NCBI GenBank assembly: GCA_013695975.1
Contig: JACCZL010000070.1
Span: 1-6,273, forward strand
DNA length: 6,273 nucleotides
Origin: Chloroflexota bacterium
Lineage (GTDB): Bacteria > Chloroflexota > UBA6077 > JACCZL01
Reading direction: 5' to 3'
Program-made: the position numbers and the translations under genes
In this document: positions 3,241-6,273 of the stretch, piece by piece
Layout: each line of letters starts with the position of its first letter
How positions within the stretch are numbered: the stretch's first letter is position 1
Notes under the pieces: generated by a model
What the model saw: the letters and a program-made list of their open reading frames with translations, nothing else
What the model was told of the DNA's origin: nothing
Databases searched by the model: none

Positions 3241-6200
3241 TCACCTGGCGGCCTCGAGCAAACCGGCTCGTGCTTCCGCCATGAGCTGGTGGACGCCTTC
3301 CAATCTGATTGTCTGGCCGTCAGTCGCGCGGATGACTTCTACCGAATGTGCAACCTGTCCGGTCGCGGCGAGGAATGCCAGTGCGAGGTACTCAGCCCTC
3401 TCGCGACCCCTCGACACAGCGTCGCCCACGACCTGACCGGCTTCAGCGACCCCGGCGTCAACAGGGTAGAGGTCGTAGCCGACCAGCACGGTACCGTCGG
3501 GCGTCTCGTAGAGCAGGTCGGCCGTCAGATCGAGCAGGACGCCGTCGATCGTCCCCAGCAGCGGGACGTTGTCGCGGCACCTCGGGTTTGCGCGAGCGGT
3601 GGTGTACCCGTCGCTCGAGAGGATCGCTCGGGCGAGGGCGATGACCGTTGGGTCGGCGTCCGTCGTCGGCAGGGTGGTCCCGTTCGCCCGCCTCAGGAGA
3701 GTGCGGACGGCGCGGGCGACGTCTCGGCGAGCGGCGGAGGACTCGTCGCCGTCGGGCCGCTCGTCGTCGAGCAGCCACAATTCGTCCTCCAAGCCGTTGT
3801 CCGCGACCACCGCGGGCGCGGCGAGTCGGCAGACCAGCTCCTGCCGGTGGGCCAGCCAGGTCTCCTCGAACTCGGCGGTTCCCCAGCCGGATGCCGCGTC
3901 GGAACGGGCATAGTCGATCACGGGCGGTTCGATCGGCCGGGATCGGACCGGCGCGATCTCGGTGCAGAGGCCCTCGGCGCCGTGGAGGTGGTCCGTGATC
4001 AGGGCGGCCGCGCTCGTGGTCGCGCGCGCCGTCCGGTAGAGGCTGATGACCAGGTGGTCGCGGGCGCGCGTGGCGGCCACGTACAGCAGTCGGACCGACT
4101 CGGCCTCCTCCATCGCCCGCTCGTGAAGCTGGGCGGTCTCGAAGTCGGCCGTGCGCCACGCCTGGCCTGCCGGGCCGGCCCGGCAGGCCAGGGCGCCGTT
4201 CGTCCGATCGGGGATCACCTCGACTGACTGGCTGCGCCCACCCCGCGCCGCGCCGAGTCCGGCCAACAGGACGATCGGGAACTCGAGCCCCTTGGACTTG
4301 TGGATCGTCAGGATGCGGACGGCGTCCTCGTCGGGTTCGGCCTCGGCGCTCTCGACGTCGCGCGCCTCGGCCCGCTCGAGGCCCTCGATCCAGTCCAGGA
4401 AGGCTCGGAGGGTGTGGCGGCCGGTTGCGGTGAATTGGCGGGCGCGCGAGACGACGTAGCGCAGCCGTCGCCAGGACTCGCGCGGCCGCGGCTCGCCGAA
4501 GGCGGCGGCCACCAGCAGGCGGTCGCCAATGTACGCCTCGATCAGCGCCGGCGGCGAGAGGACGTGCCGCCGGGCGTGGAAGGCTGCCAGGCTGATGAGC
4601 GCCTCGTTGACCGGCCCACTCGGTCCGTCGCCGGGGCTCTCGTGGCTGAGCCGACCGCCACCCTCGACCCAGCGCAGGAGGTCGGGATCCGAGCAGCCGT
4701 AGGCCGGCGAGCGGAGCGCGCCGACCAGTGCGACCTGGTCGGAGGGGTCCTCGACGGCCCGCAAGCCGGCCAGCAGGTCGCGAACCTCCTGGGTTGCCAG
4801 GACCAGCCTGCCGCTCTCGACGCGGTAGGGGACGCCGGCCTCCTCGAGTGACCGCTCGAGGCGGCGCAGGTGGGTGCGGGCCGGCATCAGGATCGCGACG
4901 TCTCGGTAGCGAGCGTCGCGCAGGGTCCGCGAGTCGTTCGGGCCGCGCTCCGACACTTGCCAGCACTGGGACACGGCCGTGCGCGCGAGCGCCGCGAGCG
5001 TCTCCATCTCGGCCACGGCCACGGCCGCCGCGCTATCCTCGCTCGGTTGCCCGACCCGGTACACGCCACACCGATCGGCGCCTTCGAACGGGGCCCAGCG
5101 CGCCTCGAGCGCGACGTACGGCGGCTGGATCCCCCCCCGTTCCTGCATCTGGGCCGCGAAGTGATGGTTGACCCAATCGATGACGGGGCTCACCGAGCGG
5201 AAGTTCTGGACCAGCCGCTCCTGCGCGTCCCCGAGCCGCCGAAGCAGGCCGTCGTAAACGGCGATGTCGGCGCGGCGGAAGCGGTAGATGCTCTGCTTCG
5301 GGTCGCCGACGATGAACAGCTTGCCGGGTATGAGCGGAATGTCGCGCCAATCCGCGCGCAGCGAGGCGTCGGGATCGGCCGCCAGGTAGAAGGCGATCTC
5401 GGCCTGGAGCGGGTCGGTGTCCTGGAACTCGTCGACGAAGATCCGGCGATACTGCTCCTGGGCGCGGCGGCGGACCTCAGCGTGGTGACGCAAGAGGTCA
5501 CGCGCCCAGGCCAGCAGGTCCTGGAAGCCGGCCACACCATCGGCTTTGCGCGCCGCGACGTTCGCCAGAGTAAAGTCGCGCAGGAGGCCGAGGATGGCCG
5601 CGAAGGTTGCCGCGCGGTGCCCTTCGAGGACCGCCTCGAGCGCGCCGTTGACCTCGTTGAGCGCGGCCTTGATCGCGGCGCAGGCGTTGCGCCCGTCCGG
5701 CAGCCGGCCCCAGCTCCTCTGGTTGCCCGGCGTCGCGAGCTTGCCGAGTCTCCGCATCGCCGCCAGTGCCTCCTCCACCGTCCCCGCGTCGAGCAGCCGC
5801 CGCGCGCCGGCCTGAGCTCCGAGGACACTCCGGGCGAGCGGGTCCTCCGTCCCGTCCAGGGCGTAGCCTAGCAGTGCCTCCAGGTCGGCGAGCGCCCGAC
5901 CCGCGTCGTGCGCCGCTGCCACGGCGTCTCCGGGCTCGGGCGCCGGCCAGGCTGTCTCGGCGGTCAGCAGGTCGTGCTGCCGCTCGAGCGCCAGGGCAAG
6001 CTCTCGCAGGTGGTCCTGGGTTAGGCCGAGCAGCAGCGCCCGCCGGAGGACGTCGCGCGCCGGTGGCTGGAGGGCCGTCGTCCAGAACCACTCGCGGAAG
6101 CGGTCGTCGAAGAGGACGTCCTGCTCGATCTCGTCGAGTGTGGTGAAGCCGGGCGGCAGACCGGCCTCCAGCGGGTAGGTCCGCAGCAAGCTGCCGCAGA

Positions 6201-6273
6201 AGGCGTGGATCGTCTGGATCGCCGCCAGGTCGATCTCGCCTACGGCCCGAGCGCAGCGCTCGCGCTCGTCGGC
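3241..6273 (-). CDS. AddA/RecB-like UvrD-family helicase with degenerate C-terminal nuclease domain, 5' truncated by window edge
   Basis: At least 1010 residues are visible; the frame runs open to base 6273, so the start codon and Walker A motif are missing. It begins with the AddA-type IQTIHAFCGSLLR followed by YPLEAGLPPGF (TTG at 6189 lies inside this block and is not a start). Numbering from 6189, motif II is FVDEFQDTDPLQ (251-262), motif III VGDPKQSIYRFR (294-305), motif IV QNFRS (328-332), motif V TIHKSKGLEF (628-637) and motif VI LLYVAATRARDHLV (701-714). Known relatives are ATP-driven 3'-5' DNA motors that process double-strand breaks, usually with a C-terminal PD-(D/E)XK nuclease and an AddB partner. 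Here the nuclease block (about 820-950) reads GYD at 904-906 where VDYKTD-like DYK is expected, so that domain looks inactive. An addB-like gene could lie beyond the right edge, but none is visible. A 32-bp palindrome (4161-4192) falls between motifs V and VI. Confidence 0.93.
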   Translation of the reverse strand, partial: ADERERCARAVGEIDLAAIQTIHAFCGSLLRTYPLEAGLPPGFTTLDEIEQDVLFDDRFREWFWTTALQPPARDVLRRALLLGLTQDHLRELALALERQHDLLTAETAWPAPEPGDAVAAAHDAGRALADLEALLGYALDGTEDPLARSVLGAQAGARRLLDAGTVEEALAAMRRLGKLATPGNQRSWGRLPDGRNACAAIKAALNEVNGALEAVLEGHRAATFAAILGLLRDFTLANVAARKADGVAGFQDLLAWARDLLRHHAEVRRRAQEQYRRIFVDEFQDTDPLQAEIAFYLAADPDASLRADWRDIPLIPGKLFIVGDPKQSIYRFRRADIAVYDGLLRRLGDAQERLVQNFRSVSPVIDWVNHHFAAQMQERGGIQPPYVALEARWAPFEGADRCGVYRVGQPSEDSAAAVAVAEMETLAALARTAVSQCWQVSERGPNDSRTLRDARYRDVAILMPARTHLRRLERSLEEAGVPYRVESGRLVLATQEVRDLLAGLRAVEDPSDQVALVGALRSPAYGCSDPDLLRWVEGGGRLSHESPGDGPSGPVNEALISLAAFHARRHVLSPPALIEAYIGDRLLVAAAFGEPRPRESWRRLRYVVSRARQFTATGRHTLRAFLDWIEGLERAEARDVESAEAEPDEDAVRILTIHKSKGLEFPIVLLAGLGAARGGRSQSVEVIPDRTNGALACRAGPAGQAWRTADFETAQLHERAMEEAESVRLLYVAATRARDHLVISLYRTARATTSAAALITDHLHGAEGLCTEIAPVRSRPIEPPVIDYARSDAASGWGTAEFEETWLAHRQELVCRLAAPAVVADNGLEDELWLLDDERPDGDESSAARRDVARAVRTLLRRANGTTLPTTDADPTVIALARAILSSDGYTTARANPRCRDNVPLLGTIDGVLLDLTADLLYETPDGTVLVGYDLYPVDAGVAEAGQVVGDAVSRGRERAEYLALAFLAATGQVAHSVEVIRATDGQTIRLEGVHQLMAEARAGLLEAAR
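4161..4192. repeat. 32-bp perfect palindrome inside the AddA-like gene
   Basis: Two 16-base arms pair without mismatch or spacer: CCTGGCCTGCCGGGCC is the exact reverse complement of the following 16 bases, centred between 4176 and 4177. Pairing stops at 4160/4193. It encodes about residues 667-677 of the numbered segment (LACRAGPAGQA), between helicase motifs V and VI, and the frame stays open. It contains a GGCCGGCC core. The symmetry is certain. Whether it is an inserted repeat, a selected RNA structure or chance in GC-rich coding DNA is open. Confidence 0.85.
5131..5138. repeat. Homopolymer of eight C (G8 on coding strand) in the AddA-like gene
   Basis: Eight consecutive C on the plus strand give G8 in the coding strand, within codons for R351-G352-G353 of the numbered segment. 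Such tracts can slip in replication or be miscounted in sequencing. The frame is intact here on both sides, so this copy is read as in-phase. Confidence 0.6.

Noticed and set aside
3169..4227. 352-codon open frame on the plus strand opposite the AddA-like gene
   Set aside because: It is antisense to a gene with clear conserved nuclease-region and helicase sequence. Its product has no recognisable domain and shows the composition typical of high-GC shadow frames.
3458..4966. 502-codon Arg/Pro-rich open frame on the minus strand
   Set aside because: It is the out-of-frame shadow of the AddA-like helicase, extremely rich in Arg/Pro/Gly and without motifs.
4870..5871. 333-codon open frame on the plus strand
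   Set aside because: It is antisense to helicase motifs II to IV. It has no domain, and its length is explained by GC bias.
6187..6189. TTG as start codon of the AddA-like gene
   Set aside because: The frame continues upstream to 6273 with the conserved AddA block IQTIHAFCGSL, so the TTG is an internal leucine.

Overview
This is a high-GC bacterial chromosomal window with four protein-coding genes and two repeat-bearing gaps. Two genes on the left point right (1-837, cut by the left edge, and 1314-2240). Two on the right point left (2457-3152 and 3241-6273, the last cut by the right edge). The two pairs converge across 2241-2456. The strong GC bias, Arg/Ala-rich proteins and intergenic palindrome types resemble what I recall from Chloroflexota (Thermomicrobia-like) genomes. 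That placement is an inference from memory; an actinobacterium or another high-GC phylum is not excluded.

Left to right: (1) The C-terminal part of a superfamily 1 helicase of the type that often carries an N-terminal NERD domain. (2) A 476-bp gap with several inverted repeats, including a 28-bp perfect palindrome, and what looks like a short broken piece of an IS630-type transposase. (3) A 308-aa protein of unknown family with a PD-(D/E)XK-type nuclease signature, preceded by a strong Shine-Dalgarno sequence. (4) A 216-bp convergent spacer made largely of repeat-like hairpins. (5) A 231-aa pRiA4b ORF-3-like protein with cysteine-rich metal-binding modules at both ends. (6) Most of a large AddA/RecB-type UvrD helicase, at least 1010 residues long, lacking only the N-terminal segment with the Walker A motif.

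Two SF1 helicases and one or two nuclease folds in 6 kb suggest DNA repair or defence, but the genes are not one operon. The gaps are 476 bp (with mobile-element debris), 216 bp (convergent) and 88 bp. No complete known defence system can be assembled from what is visible. The two most notable points are the AddA-like C-terminal nuclease domain, whose catalytic residues appear to be replaced, and a 32-bp perfect palindrome inside the same gene between helicase motifs V and VI. No tRNA, rRNA, CRISPR array or intact insertion sequence was seen.
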